Assembly (NCBI RefSeq): GCF_007860095.1
Contig: NZ_SJPT01000008.1
Span: 1 to 64,000, forward strand
Source: Novipirellula galeiformis
Lineage (GTDB): Bacteria > Planctomycetota > Planctomycetia > Pirellulales > Pirellulaceae
Length of the DNA: 64,000 bases
Direction: 5' to 3'
Shown: piece by piece, positions 1 to 8,831 of the stretch
Numbering within the stretch: position 1 is the first letter of the stretch
How the letters are laid out: each line of letters opens with the position of its first letter
Translations under genes and position numbers: made by a program
The notes under the pieces: model-generated
What the model was told of the DNA's origin: nothing
Databases searched by the model: none
What the model saw: the letters and a program-made list of their open reading frames with translations, nothing else

Positions 1-458
1 GATCGTTCGAACCGTCAAAAACGAAGCGTCACCAGGAGTGCGGTCGCAGACGGTCTGCGCAGGTCGCGAAAAACGAGGCCCGCAGCCGCACTGGCAGACA
101 ATCAGGAAACGCACAAAGCGGCCCAGTTGCTGGCTGCAACTCGGCACCCCGGGCCATCTCCGCCACCATCATCAGTCCTGCGGTCACGCGACAAGAAAGC
201 AAAACCCTTCTTGAATTCTCTAGGCGATCGCTGAATCTTCAAAGCGTTCCACCGGCCTTCTTGAACCAAGGCCTTGAACATCGGCTCCGCTCGTGCCTCG
301 CTCCGCGATGTCAAAGCCTAAATTGTTATCGGCAATTATACCGAGAATTGATCGAGCATTGATCACGAACGTGGAAAACAACGACAGAACATCGCCATAT
401 GGCATCAAGTTCGGGCTGCGAGAGCAGAAGACAACGGCGGGACGCCGCCAGTATCAAA
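1..458. other. Spacer at the left window edge
   Basis: I see no convincing gene here. The open frames on both strands are short, rich in Arg, Ala and Ser, and lack a ribosome binding site or recognisable domain. A gene may end just outside the window. No tRNA fold or repeat was recognised. Confidence 0.4.
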
Positions 459-734
459 TCAAACCTCCAGGTCAGATACGTCGCGTCGGAAACCACGCCA
501 CATGCGGACGACGAGCAGCAAGGCTAGAACCAGCAACACCAGGCTCAATGCTCGCGTTAACGTGCGTTGTTGTCCCGATACGTATTGCGTCGCCCAGAAG
601 ATCACGGTCTCCAAAGCAAGCATGCACAACAACAGCAGCGGGAAATAGAAACGCCCGAACCAACGTAGACCGCCAACGCCGAAGCGTCGGTAAACCAGGG
701 TGCCAGTCAAGCCGTCAGCAGTTGTGTTTTGCAT
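459..734 (-). CDS. small two-helix membrane protein, unknown function
   Basis: The 91-residue product has two strongly hydrophobic stretches, one near FYFPLLLLCMLALETVIFW and one near LSLVLLVLALLLVVRMW. A basic charged tail follows, so a small inner-membrane protein is likely. I chose the ATG at 734; an in-frame GTG at 800 would add 22 residues that look non-coding. No strong Shine-Dalgarno sequence precedes either start. The gene lies beside the IS91-type transposase, and its upstream region could have been changed by that insertion. I do not recognise a family. The hydrophobic pattern supports a real gene, but its shortness keeps confidence modest. Confidence 0.4.
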   Translation of the reverse strand: MQNTTADGLTGTLVYRRFGVGGLRWFGRFYFPLLLLCMLALETVIFWATQYVSGQQRTLTRALSLVLLVLALLLVVRMWRGFRRDVSDLEV

Positions 735-1051
735 TGCGATGGTTTGCACTTCAGTCCGATAACATTTAAGTTCACCAGTCACGGACGATGGACGTTCCAC
801 TTCGGTTGACTGGCAAGCCGTGACCGGTGCAACGGTCTCGTTGCTCTGGCTAAGAGGCAGGTTGCCTCAAGGATTTGTAATGGATTCGAGTGGGCAGCTT
901 AGGGCTTTACCACCCTCTTCGCTTCGAAATTGGCTCGATTGCACGCGTGACCTGACCGCTGTGACGCCCTGCCAGTGGCCTCGGCGCAGATCGCCAGCAC
1001 GCGATCGACGGTGTCGTTTTTGCATGGCTCGATTGGCTGCTAAGTTTCGCA

Positions 1052-2239
1052 TCATGCTGCACTCCCTTGAATCACTGCGTCGCGATAGCCACGCGGTGGC
1101 GAGCGGCCTCGTTCAAATTCATCGTGTGACACCAATGGCTTGCCGCACTTGGGACAACGCCCTGCATCGGGCAGTCCCGCTGCTTCACAGAACTCCTGCC
1201 AACTCAGCGGCGACTCGGCTTCGGGCATGGCGCTACCGAGTGCCGCATGAGCTTCAGTCAAGTGGCTGTGCTGGTTGCCGCTGTACAGCCCGTAGCCTCG
1301 CACGCTTTGGAACCGCCTGGGCGGCACGTGCTCGAGCAACCGACCCAAAAACTCGTCGACCGTCAAACTGGTCACGCCCTGACGATTGGGGACCGTGCGA
1401 TCGGAGTTTCCCATGCGGAAGCGAAAGTAGACCCGGCCATCACGCTCGCACAGGATACGGTGGTTGCCGATCGGGCCTCCCTTCAGGTAGTTCGCCAAAT
1501 AGGTTGCCACCCCATCGCCGTAGTCGTAACGCTCCAGGATCTTGACGTTCCAAACGGTCCGCCCCAGCAAGTTGAGCAGACTTCGCAATTTCGCTGGCGT
1601 CGTTGACGGTGGAACTTTCAATTCGCCCTTGGCCAGTTTCTCCAGTAGCATCGCTCGGAACTTGCCGCGAAACTTTATCATCAGCACCTTGCGTGGCAGC
1701 AAGCACGACTTCTTTGCGTGCTGCCACTTGCCATCACCGTCAAGCCCTCCGGCGGTCACCAGCACATGCAAATGAACGTGTCCGGCCAGCGTCTGGCTCC
1801 AGGTATGCACCGCCGCGAGTATCCCGACTTTGCCGCCCAGATACTTTTCATCGGCAAGCAGTTCTCGTAGCGTCTCCGCTGCGGCGGCAAACAGCGTGTC
1901 GGCGAACACCCCCTTGTTGTACCGCCACAGTGGCAACAGGTCGTGTGGGGTCGTGAAGATGGTGTGAAAGTGCGGACACGGCAGCAATCGATGCTTCCAG
2001 CCATCGAGCCAACGGGCACGCGGCAAGCCGTTGCAAATCGGGCAACAGCGATGGCGACAGGAGTTGTAGGCGATCTGGTCGAAGTGTCCGTCGGGGCAAC
2101 TGTTGATGTGTCCACCCAACGCAGCGGAGCGGCAGTCTCGCATGCACACGGCTGCGCGAACCATGTCGAACGAGAGCCGATTTCGTTGGGCAAAGTCGTC
2201 AAAGTGTTCTTTGAGCAGAGTTTGGATCGTAGTGGCCAT
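1052..2239 (-). CDS. IS91-family transposase (HUH, Y2 type)
   Basis: This is a 395-residue rolling-circle type transposase, within the usual IS91/IS801 length. An N-terminal Cys/His-rich zinc region spans about residues 32-70 and includes CRHRCCPICNG. The HUH metal-binding motif is HVHLH at 154-158. The tyrosine motif is YLANYLKGG with Tyr247 and Tyr251, and a second CPKC zinc knuckle lies at 362-365. Such enzymes nick at oriIS, downstream of their own gene, and insert next to GAAC or CTTG tetranucleotides without target duplication. The frame is intact, so the element may be active. I could not fix the element ends; repeats carrying GAAC and GTTATC occur on the upstream side (2437-2620). An origin by transfer is likely but the ends are unproven. 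Confidence 0.9.
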   Translation of the reverse strand: MATTIQTLLKEHFDDFAQRNRLSFDMVRAAVCMRDCRSAALGGHINSCPDGHFDQIAYNSCRHRCCPICNGLPRARWLDGWKHRLLPCPHFHTIFTTPHDLLPLWRYNKGVFADTLFAAAAETLRELLADEKYLGGKVGILAAVHTWSQTLAGHVHLHVLVTAGGLDGDGKWQHAKKSCLLPRKVLMIKFRGKFRAMLLEKLAKGELKVPPSTTPAKLRSLLNLLGRTVWNVKILERYDYGDGVATYLANYLKGGPIGNHRILCERDGRVYFRFRMGNSDRTVPNRQGVTSLTVDEFLGRLLEHVPPRRFQSVRGYGLYSGNQHSHLTEAHAALGSAMPEAESPLSWQEFCEAAGLPDAGRCPKCGKPLVSHDEFERGRSPPRGYRDAVIQGSAA

Positions 2240-3596
2240 CCCCGTAGCAGAGCGGCGCTGAGAGCGGCGGTCAAGTTTTTGCTATGACAGCAAAGCAAGT
2301 GGGGACTCAACCGCGTTGGATTGAGAACGATGCAGGCAATTGGGGGTCGGAATGAAGAGACCGTGACGCGTGCGACGCAAATCAAGTTGGTCTCAACGGG
2401 CTGCTCGCGATCTTCACCACCCACAGAGCACACCTGTTGTAACTGAACAACGAGTTGACTCCAATATCAACCCCCCGTTTGGGCCAGTGCAGCAAGGTAC
2501 TTATCGCCGGTTGCGGGGGTGATAAGCTGGTCCTGGGGCTGTTATCGCCGGTTGGACCTTCGGCTCCCTCGGTGACACGTGGAACGTTATCACCGGTGCG
2601 AGGGAGTGTTATCGCCGCTTGGGCGTCTGCCGAGTATGAGGGCTCTCGATTCTTGGGTCAAGCAAATTTTGAGGTCAGGAAGTCTGATTGCACGTTACCC
2701 GTTGTTGATGGAAATGACCTCGTTTCTGTCAAAGTGCACGTAGCGGTGGTGCCGCTACGTTTGTTTTGCGATCCTTGAGTGGCCGAAACATATCGCAGCA
2801 CGCCCGCTTTCCGCTCTAACGCTAGCCCTGGCGCGGTGAGGTGTCTGTTTGCGGTTATGCGCCACTGCTTGTAACTGAACTTATTCGAGTTCGCTCAGTG
2901 GTGTCTCGATCAGTGGTGTCTCGATTGGCGAGTTAGTTTCGCCCACTTGCGAAACAGTGTTCTATGATGCCATCGACGCAATAGGTCGCGGTGCTCGCCA
3001 CGTGTGCGCTCATCGGATCGCACGCATCCGATCGCGCTCACCTACCGGCGTCGCCGATTCTAGCCCGCTGCTCTTGCCGAATAGCACCCCGCCCCACCGA
3101 TTTCCCCCCCGGCGCAGACTGCTGCCGATGCCGTTGAGCACCTTGCGGTGGTCGAGCCAAGGACGCCCGCGTTGAACGTTTTGCTGCCTAGGCAAACGAG
3201 AATGGATTGCATTGAATTCTCGGTAATGTCAGATCACAGAGGGCATTTAGCTTCGATCCGTTCGATAACGGTGGTAAGTCCCCCCGGGTGCACCGAGGTG
3301 CGTTTCGATGCGAAGCTCGAGCGCGCGGTGGTGCCTGGCGCTGAGGCCTCGGCGAGAGGAATGATCAGCCGCTGGCTGCGTGGAACAGTGACGGGACGTG
3401 AGGTGATCTCGCCGTTCGGTGAACGGCGGTTCTGTTTGGTGCTGGTAGACGCATTTCGCAACTAGGTTTACGTCGCTGGTGGATTTCGTGATGGTTTCGC
3501 AAACGCCATCAAAAGACACCGCGTTTTCCGCATTGGGGGACCTGCGCAGGACGCTGGCAAGTGAGCTTTCCTTTAGCGAAGAATCGAGGACGCTCT
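2240..3596. other. Gene-poor spacer upstream of the IS91 transposase
   Basis: No frame here has a believable protein. The stretch holds four degenerate copies of GTTATCGCCGGTTG near 2501, 2542, 2587 and 2609, and two exact copies of TTGTAACTGAAC at 2437 and 2869. It also has a direct 15-bp duplication CAGTGGTGTCTCGAT at 2896-2925 and a hairpin with ATCGGAT/ATCCGAT arms at 3012-3032. An open frame at 3148-3465 (+) was considered and not called. The region is probably part of an insertion scar or old mobile DNA. Confidence 0.4.
2437..2880. repeat. Paired TTGTAACTGAAC repeats flanking GTTATCGCC repeats
   Basis: TTGTAACTGAAC occurs at 2437-2448 and again at 2869-2880, each ending in GAAC, the tetranucleotide that IS91-type elements use as target. 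Between them lie four copies of a TTATCRCCGSTTG-like motif. The repeats are directly visible. Their link to the transposase at 1052-2239 is inferred. Confidence 0.45.
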
Positions 3597-3692
3597 GAAT
3601 CTATGTCGCTCAGCGTCTATGTCGCTTGAGATCTATGTCGCTCGGAATCTATGTCGCTCGGAATCCAGGGCATTTGAGATCCAAGATGCCCG
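3597..3692. repeat. 16-bp tandem repeat array 1
   Basis: Six consecutive 16-bp units start at 3597. The first four are close variants of GAATCTATGTCGCTCG, and the last two (3661-3692) are diverged but keep the phase. The period is exactly 16 throughout. The array lies just downstream of the small secreted protein gene at 3747-4103 (minus strand). Three other spacers in this window carry unrelated sequences with the same period. Confidence 0.85.
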
Positions 3693-3746
3693 TGGGGCGA
3701 GGATCCATGATCGCAAAGCGGCGTGCATGAATTGCGTCATGTCGAC

Positions 3747-4103
3747 TTAGCGAGCGAGGCGCTCTTCGAATTCTAGCCGGGACGAGGAGTAGAGCATGAC
3801 GTACCCAAACTTCTTCACCGCTTGGGATTTTGGAATTCGCATGTAACGGACGTACAGATCAAAATCGCCGCAGCTGGCAAGATAATCTAGGTCGATCGCT
3901 CCTCCTGCATCATGCCGATCGGTACACGCCTTCATGATTTCTGGATTCAGAGTGGCGATGAATTCGTCCAGTAAAACGCGATCTTCGTCGTATAGCGAGG
4001 CGGATGAAATCGGCGTTTGGGACAGACGTGTCGAATACATGTCCGTTGTTAAGATCAATAGCGATGCGAGCATCGTAATCGCAAACACAATGGCGGTACG
4101 CAT
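3747..4103 (-). CDS. small secreted or membrane-anchored protein, unknown function
   Basis: The product has 118 residues. The N-terminus (MRTAIVFAITMLASLLILTT) is a clear signal peptide or signal anchor. The remaining ~95 residues are mixed polar sequence with two cysteines (near KACTDRH and LASCGDF) that could form a disulfide outside the membrane. The ATG at 4103 is preceded by a purine-rich GAGGG at a short distance, which supports the start. It stands alone, with array 1 directly downstream and a 900-bp spacer upstream. I recognise no family. Small secreted orphans of this kind are common in planctomycetes. Confidence 0.5.
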   Translation of the reverse strand: MRTAIVFAITMLASLLILTTDMYSTRLSQTPISSASLYDEDRVLLDEFIATLNPEIMKACTDRHDAGGAIDLDYLASCGDFDLYVRYMRIPKSQAVKKFGYVMLYSSSRLEFEERLAR

Positions 4104-5013
4104 TGAGCCCTCGCGTATGGGGGGAGTGGTGGGGAGCGTTTCTGAACCCTATGCCGCTTGAGATTGTTGAATACTGAATCGTGCCCAAAAAGCAGTGTTC
4201 GATGCTGACCCCGCTGGCCCTCCTATATCACGCATATTCCCCCTCTGTGTCGCGGGTGAAAGTGACGACACGAAGCGGAGACATCCCCAGTTCTTCGCGA
4301 ACTTGTCTCCCCCGTTACGAGAGTCGAGCGTGATGGGAGTGGAACGCCTCGGACTCAATGTGCTGTTTTTGACTCGGTGTGAACGGGCGACGGATCCAGC
4401 GCCCGTTTACAACCCGGATTCAATCGGCTGTAACCCCATCGCAGCCTTGGGGCTGGATCCTGACTCAATTTTGAAGTTGGCAATGCATGCAAAGAAACAG
4501 TGCTACCCGCAAAATTTGGCTGCAGTTTTCGGCTCCCTTCGCATGGGAGTTGAAGTTGTTCATTTGGCGGCACAATCCTATGCTAGGCTTCCGTGTCCAC
4601 GCTTGCCTTTGTGCAACGCCCTGATATCACGCTGCAGCTCGTTGCCACCTGTGCGGTATCTCTGCACCACCGCCCATCTTCGCCTCCTAAGAACGCTCTA
4701 GCTCACCGCGACAGGCTGACCGTAATCATCCCGATGCAGCACCCCACTCCTCGTTCTGTGAAGGCTGTCCCCCCAGACGAACTGGGGCTGAGTTTGCGAT
4801 CGCGTTTAGCATGGTGTAAGCGAGTGCAGGCTTCGGTCGCGAGCGGATTGCAACCACCGTTGCTAGGCGTTAGAAGCAGCACTCCCATTGAACAGGATCC
4901 GCCTGAGGTTGGTTCTCGCAGACGACGATCGGGGTGGACATTGAGTCGCCCCCCTGTTGTCGAATTGATTCGCACGAGATTGATGCGTACGAGGACGAGT
5001 GTAGGAGCATTTG
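4104..5013. other. Spacer upstream of the hybrid histidine kinase
   Basis: Open frames on both strands are low-complexity, lack ribosome binding sites and overlap each other, so none is called. A GGATCCAGC/GCTGGATCC inverted repeat (4392-4400 and 4452-4460) encloses about 50 bases. The promoter of the kinase gene must lie here, but I could not single it out. The kinase start is supported by GGAG near 5004. Confidence 0.35.
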
Positions 5014-7737
5014 ATGCATAGAGACATAAATCGCGAGCTGAATCGCAGTCCCATGGACTTGCTGCTGTCTTACCTGCTCATTGGCGGCGCCGTGCTGATT
5101 TGCTGTGGCACGTTCTATTTGCGTGAAGCGGGGCATCTTGAACGGATGTTGATGAATGAAGAGCGCAGTCGTGTCGACGCGTTCGCCCAATTCGTGGAAT
5201 CGAGCTTGTCGCCGGTGGCGGACAATTTGCGGCAACTTGCCAGCGATGGCAGTTTGGTCCGCTACGCGACCAGCGGAAGCCCGACCGCACTCGAGCGAGC
5301 CATTCAGCAAGCCGTTGTGTTTAGCCGACTAAAGCCCGAATACGATCAACTGCGTTATTTGGATGAGCAAGGGCATGAGGTGATGCGTGTTAACCAATCG
5401 GGGCAAGTGGTCAGCCAAGCGGAGCTTCAAAACAAATCTCATCGACCCTATTTTGAAAGAGTACGCACGCTCGGGCCGGGGCAACTTTACCTTTCCGCTC
5501 TGGATCTAAACGTTGAACACGGTCGTATTGAAGAGCCCTTTCGCGAAGTGCTGCGGTTTGCGATCCCGGTATTTGACGATACGGGAAAGCGGCATGGCGT
5601 GTATGTCGTTAACTACCTCGCTTCCAACTTACTTTCGCATCTCGAAGCGATCCGGCCGGAGACGCAGCACCGATTGCGGATCATCAATGGCGACGGTTTT
5701 TGGTTGAAAGCGGCGCGTCCTGAACTGGAATGGGGATTTCTTTTTCCGCAGCGAAAGGTCCAGTCGTTAAGTCAAACCGAGCCCGAACTGTGGGACGAAA
5801 TCGAGGCTCATCCCCAGGGCCAAACTCGCATTTCGACCGGGACATTGACATGGCGACGGGTCGGGCTAAGCGAGGGGATCACTTCGGGTGCAGATACCGC
5901 CAATATGATTTCAGAGGAAAAGTTCCTCGTGATCGCATCCGAGATTTCGAGTCAAGAGTACGCCGAGCTTTTCCTGCACCTGCGAGTCGCGTTTGCAATT
6001 GTCACGGTGACATTGTTAGCGATCACGCTTTTCGCAAAACGATCGCTGCGCTCGAAACAACGCGCCAGCGAATCGCTGCGGCGCAGCCAGTTAAGTCTCC
6101 GAGAGTCGATTCATTCAATGGACGACGCGGTCCAGGCCCGCGTGGCCGCTGAGTCCGCCAACCAGGCCAAGAGCGAATTTCTCGCCGCCATGAGCCATGA
6201 ATTGCGGACGCCGCTCAACGGTATCTTGGGAATGAATGAACTGCTAATGAGAACGGAATTGACCGATCAGCAGCGACAATTTCTCGAGGTCGGCAGCACT
6301 TGCGGCCAATCGTTACTGCAACAAATCAACGATATTCTTGACTTGTCCAAAATTGAAGCGGGAAAGCTCGAGTTGGACATTCAGTCGTATGACCTCGAGT
6401 CGCTGGTGTTTTCCATCGCCGAGATGTTTGCCCTAAGTGCCCACCAGAAGGGCTATCCGCTGCATTGCCACATCGATCCCCAGGCATGTGCCCAGGTTCG
6501 CTGCGATGGAAATCGAATCCGACAAATTCTCGTTAACCTTGTGGGCAATGCGGTGAAATTCACCACTTCGGGCTGCATCACCGTGCGGGTCAAATGCGTG
6601 CAGCAACAAGGACGATCAATGCGGCTCCGATTCTCGGTGCAGGACACGGGAATCGGGATTTTGGAAGACCGGCGCGACCGACTGTTTAAGCCCTTTTCAC
6701 AGGTCGACCGCTCCGCCACTCGCGAATTCGGGGGCACCGGATTGGGGCTCTCTATCTGCAAAGAATTGACGGAGTTTATGCAGGGAGAGATTGGCGTGAC
6801 GAGTCAGGTTGGCAGCGGATCGACGTTTTGGTTTGAGTTGCCGGTCGAGCTTGCGTCCGAGGAGTTGCCGGTCGACATACATCGCCGCTCGCTGGCCGGG
6901 ATTTGCGTCGTTTCGGTAAATGATACGAACCACGTGCGAGCGCAGGTCTACGACAGCTTGCGGGCTTGGAAATGCCCGTTCCAGCAGGTCGAAAGCCTCT
7001 CGGAGGCGCTCGCGGCCATCACCCAGGCGGAGTCCTCTGGTAATCCGTTTTCACGCGTCCTGGTGGATTGCCGATTGGTCGCAGCGGATCAATACGCGGA
7101 GCTCCGCGACTTTGCCAAGAAATGCCACCTGCCGATCATTGGACTTGGGGCGAGTTTAGACGGTCCGGCGGTGGAGGATTTGAGGCAGGCGGGCGTCGGG
7201 GGAGTGCTGCTCGATCCGGTTCGCCCGAGCGCCTTGTTTGATGCGTTGAGCTCGGCGATCGGATTTGCCGCATCGACCACCACGGCTTCGGCCGAGAAGG
7301 CATCGCAAGCGGGGGCCACGCCGCAGTCGCCGGCGATCAAAGCTCACGTGTTGGTGGCCGAAGACAATGGCATCAATCAGATGTATGTTCGCGAACTGCT
7401 TGAGCACATGGGGTGCACCTGTGACATCGCTAACAACGGGGCAGAGGCGTTGTCGTCGCTGGAGCTGAACCGCTATGACCTCGTGCTGATGGATTGCCAA
7501 ATGCCCGAGATGGACGGCTTCGCCGCCAGTCGTGAGATCCGTCGCCGCGAAGCGTGCGGGGAACTGCCCGGCCGCCTGCCGATCGTTGCCCTGACCGCCA
7601 ATGCCTTGAAAGGCGACCGCCAGCGGTGCTTGGCGGCTGGCATGGACGAGTATCTCAGCAAGCCAATTGAGTACGGGACGTTACGGAAAATACTGATGGA
7701 ATTCATCAGCGTGCCAGGCGTCTCCACTCCCTCCTAA
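5014..7737 (+). CDS. membrane-bound hybrid sensor histidine kinase
   Basis: The product has 907 residues. A transmembrane helix (about 16-35) and a second at about 318-340 frame a ~280-residue periplasmic sensor region of double-Cache type. A linker then leads to HisKA with [10 protein letters not shown] (His395), a HATPase_c domain with N, G1 and G2 boxes ([24 protein letters not shown]), a degenerate receiver (about 625-740), and a canonical C-terminal receiver with LVAEDN and [11 protein letters not shown] (Asp827). It should sense an external small molecule and pass phosphate from His to the internal Asp. I chose the ATG at 5014 over the adjoining TTG at 5011 because AGGAG sits about 7 nt upstream. 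No output regulator is adjacent, so an Hpt partner elsewhere is expected. Confidence 0.93.
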   Translation: MHRDINRELNRSPMDLLLSYLLIGGAVLICCGTFYLREAGHLERMLMNEERSRVDAFAQFVESSLSPVADNLRQLASDGSLVRYATSGSPTALERAIQQAVVFSRLKPEYDQLRYLDEQGHEVMRVNQSGQVVSQAELQNKSHRPYFERVRTLGPGQLYLSALDLNVEHGRIEEPFREVLRFAIPVFDDTGKRHGVYVVNYLASNLLSHLEAIRPETQHRLRIINGDGFWLKAARPELEWGFLFPQRKVQSLSQTEPELWDEIEAHPQGQTRISTGTLTWRRVGLSEGITSGADTANMISEEKFLVIASEISSQEYAELFLHLRVAFAIVTVTLLAITLFAKRSLRSKQRASESLRRSQLSLRESIHSMDDAVQARVAAESANQAKSEFLAAMSHELRTPLNGILGMNELLMRTELTDQQRQFLEVGSTCGQSLLQQINDILDLSKIEAGKLELDIQSYDLESLVFSIAEMFALSAHQKGYPLHCHIDPQACAQVRCDGNRIRQILVNLVGNAVKFTTSGCITVRVKCVQQQGRSMRLRFSVQDTGIGILEDRRDRLFKPFSQVDRSATREFGGTGLGLSICKELTEFMQGEIGVTSQVGSGSTFWFELPVELASEELPVDIHRRSLAGICVVSVNDTNHVRAQVYDSLRAWKCPFQQVESLSEALAAITQAESSGNPFSRVLVDCRLVAADQYAELRDFAKKCHLPIIGLGASLDGPAVEDLRQAGVGGVLLDPVRPSALFDALSSAIGFAASTTTASAEKASQAGATPQSPAIKAHVLVAEDNGINQMYVRELLEHMGCTCDIANNGAEALSSLELNRYDLVLMDCQMPEMDGFAASREIRRREACGELPGRLPIVALTANALKGDRQRCLAAGMDEYLSKPIEYGTLRKILMEFISVPGVSTPS

Positions 7738-7772
7738 AGACGGCATGACGACGCGAGCCCGATTATCGACCG

Positions 7773-8696
7773 CTACGGGAATCCGTATTCGGGGTTTGTT
7801 GGATCAAAATCGAGATCGGTGAGCCCCACGTTGGTTTGGATGTCGTGATAGGTGTACGACTCTTGCAGCGGAGCGGCTTCGCCGGCTTGTTTGGGCCAGC
7901 CAAAGCTTCGATAGCGAAGGATGAGTTGGCGTTTGGGATCCATGACAATTTCGGCCAGTGAGAAATCGTCCTTGGTGCCCGCGGGTTTTGCGCGTGTGAC
8001 TTGGATCAGCTCGCCGGGGACCTCGTCGAGCAGGAAGTTAGGTGTGATTGTGACCTTGATATCCGGATTTTCTAAATCGACTTGTCCTCGCTCGATCAAT
8101 TTTTCGACCAGACGCACAATCCCGATCTCTGAAATCGGATAGCGTTGGCCTCGCATCGCGAGAAATCCATTGGGGTCCAATGGAGGAATCGGAGCTAGGC
8201 CGAGCAAGCCGGCTTCGTGAACAAGCAGTTTTCCGTCATGCAAGTCTTCGGCCCAGATGACCTCGCGGCCACGAACGGAATCGGGGGCTGTGAAACGCAA
8301 GTAGGCTCGCATGGCACCCGCTTCGGTTCCGTTGCGAAATCGCGTTTGCACCTTCAGTTGGATCTCGGTCTCTTCGCCAAGTTGGCCGCCATCGGTCGCT
8401 TCTTGTTTGACAAACCGAGCGGTGTAGCTCTCGAGTTGATGAACCATCGCCGCGCGCGCCTCGGTTGCGATCTCAAGCACTTCGGCAAGCGTCGATTCAC
8501 GCGTCGTTGCTGCGGATGACGATTCGCTCAAGTTGCTTGCCGTGGAATCGGAGAGGTCGGTCGGCCGTGCGTGTTCGCTGCTCGCTCGGCCTGGGCTGCT
8601 GACCGCATTCAAAAGCAAACCGACTGCGACCGCGCTCGCTGTCAACGTCACCACTAGCAATCGTTTTTTGGGAAATCGCTGTTTGGGAAATTGCAC
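7773..8696 (-). CDS. DUF1571 family secreted protein
   Basis: This planctomycete-typical exported protein has about 307 residues. An N-terminal hydrophobic signal (LLVVTLTASAVAVGLLLNA) is followed by a Ser/Thr-rich linker and then the DUF1571 body (MVHQLESYTARFVKQE, RAYLRFTAPDSVRGREVIW, GLAPIPPLDP). The fold recalls LolA/outer membrane lipoprotein carriers, but that link is an inference. Starts: a TTG at 8711 gives 312 residues, but GGAG lies nine bases before the GTG at 8696, so I prefer the GTG. It converges with the kinase gene ending at 7737. The next gene upstream ends at 8832 with a strong terminator, so this gene probably has its own promoter. Confidence 0.88.
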   Translation of the reverse strand: MQFPKQRFPKKRLLVVTLTASAVAVGLLLNAVSSPGRASSEHARPTDLSDSTASNLSESSSAATTRESTLAEVLEIATEARAAMVHQLESYTARFVKQEATDGGQLGEETEIQLKVQTRFRNGTEAGAMRAYLRFTAPDSVRGREVIWAEDLHDGKLLVHEAGLLGLAPIPPLDPNGFLAMRGQRYPISEIGIVRLVEKLIERGQVDLENPDIKVTITPNFLLDEVPGELIQVTRAKPAGTKDDFSLAEIVMDPKRQLILRYRSFGWPKQAGEAAPLQESYTYHDIQTNVGLTDLDFDPTNPEYGFP

Positions 8697-8773
8697 GAGC
8701 CGAAACTCCAAACTGAGGTGAACGCAGCGATTGATTCGTGTTGCGAAAACGAAGCAAGGCCACCGGGGATAGC

Positions 8774-8802
8774 AAAAAGGTCGGCCTCGGAGAGGCCGAC
8801 CT
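8774..8802 (-). terminator. Rho-independent terminator of the 8832-10550 gene
   Basis: A perfect 10-bp stem (AGGTCGGCCT/AGGCCGACCT) with a 5-nt loop lies at 8778-8802. On the minus strand it is followed by a run of five T (8774-8778). It lies 30 nt after the stop codon at 8832, so it ends that transcript and insulates the DUF1571 gene. Confidence 0.9.
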
Positions 8803-8831
8803 GTCGATTTTCAATGCGAACGTCGTCGGAA

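Noticed and set aside
1-30. Possible 3' end of a tRNA (GTTCGAAC near position 5)
   Set aside because: No acceptor stem, anticodon arm or CCA can be formed within the visible bases.
867-1055. 62-codon minus-strand frame overlapping the transposase stop by ATGA
   Set aside because: It is a basic, low-complexity product with no known IS91 accessory protein similarity; it is more likely the non-coding ori end.
3148-3465. Open frame of 105 codons on the plus strand
   Set aside because: It lacks a ribosome binding site or domain, overlaps equally long frames on the other strand, and lies in repeat-rich accessory DNA.
3597-3692. CRISPR array at the 16-bp repeats
   Set aside because: Units are contiguous with no spacers, too short, degenerate, and no cas genes are present.
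4195-5021. Two overlapping plus-strand frames (168 and 142 codons) before the hybrid kinase
   Set aside because: Residue use is Pro/Arg/Cys-rich and random-looking, they overlap each other, and the second runs into the kinase start.
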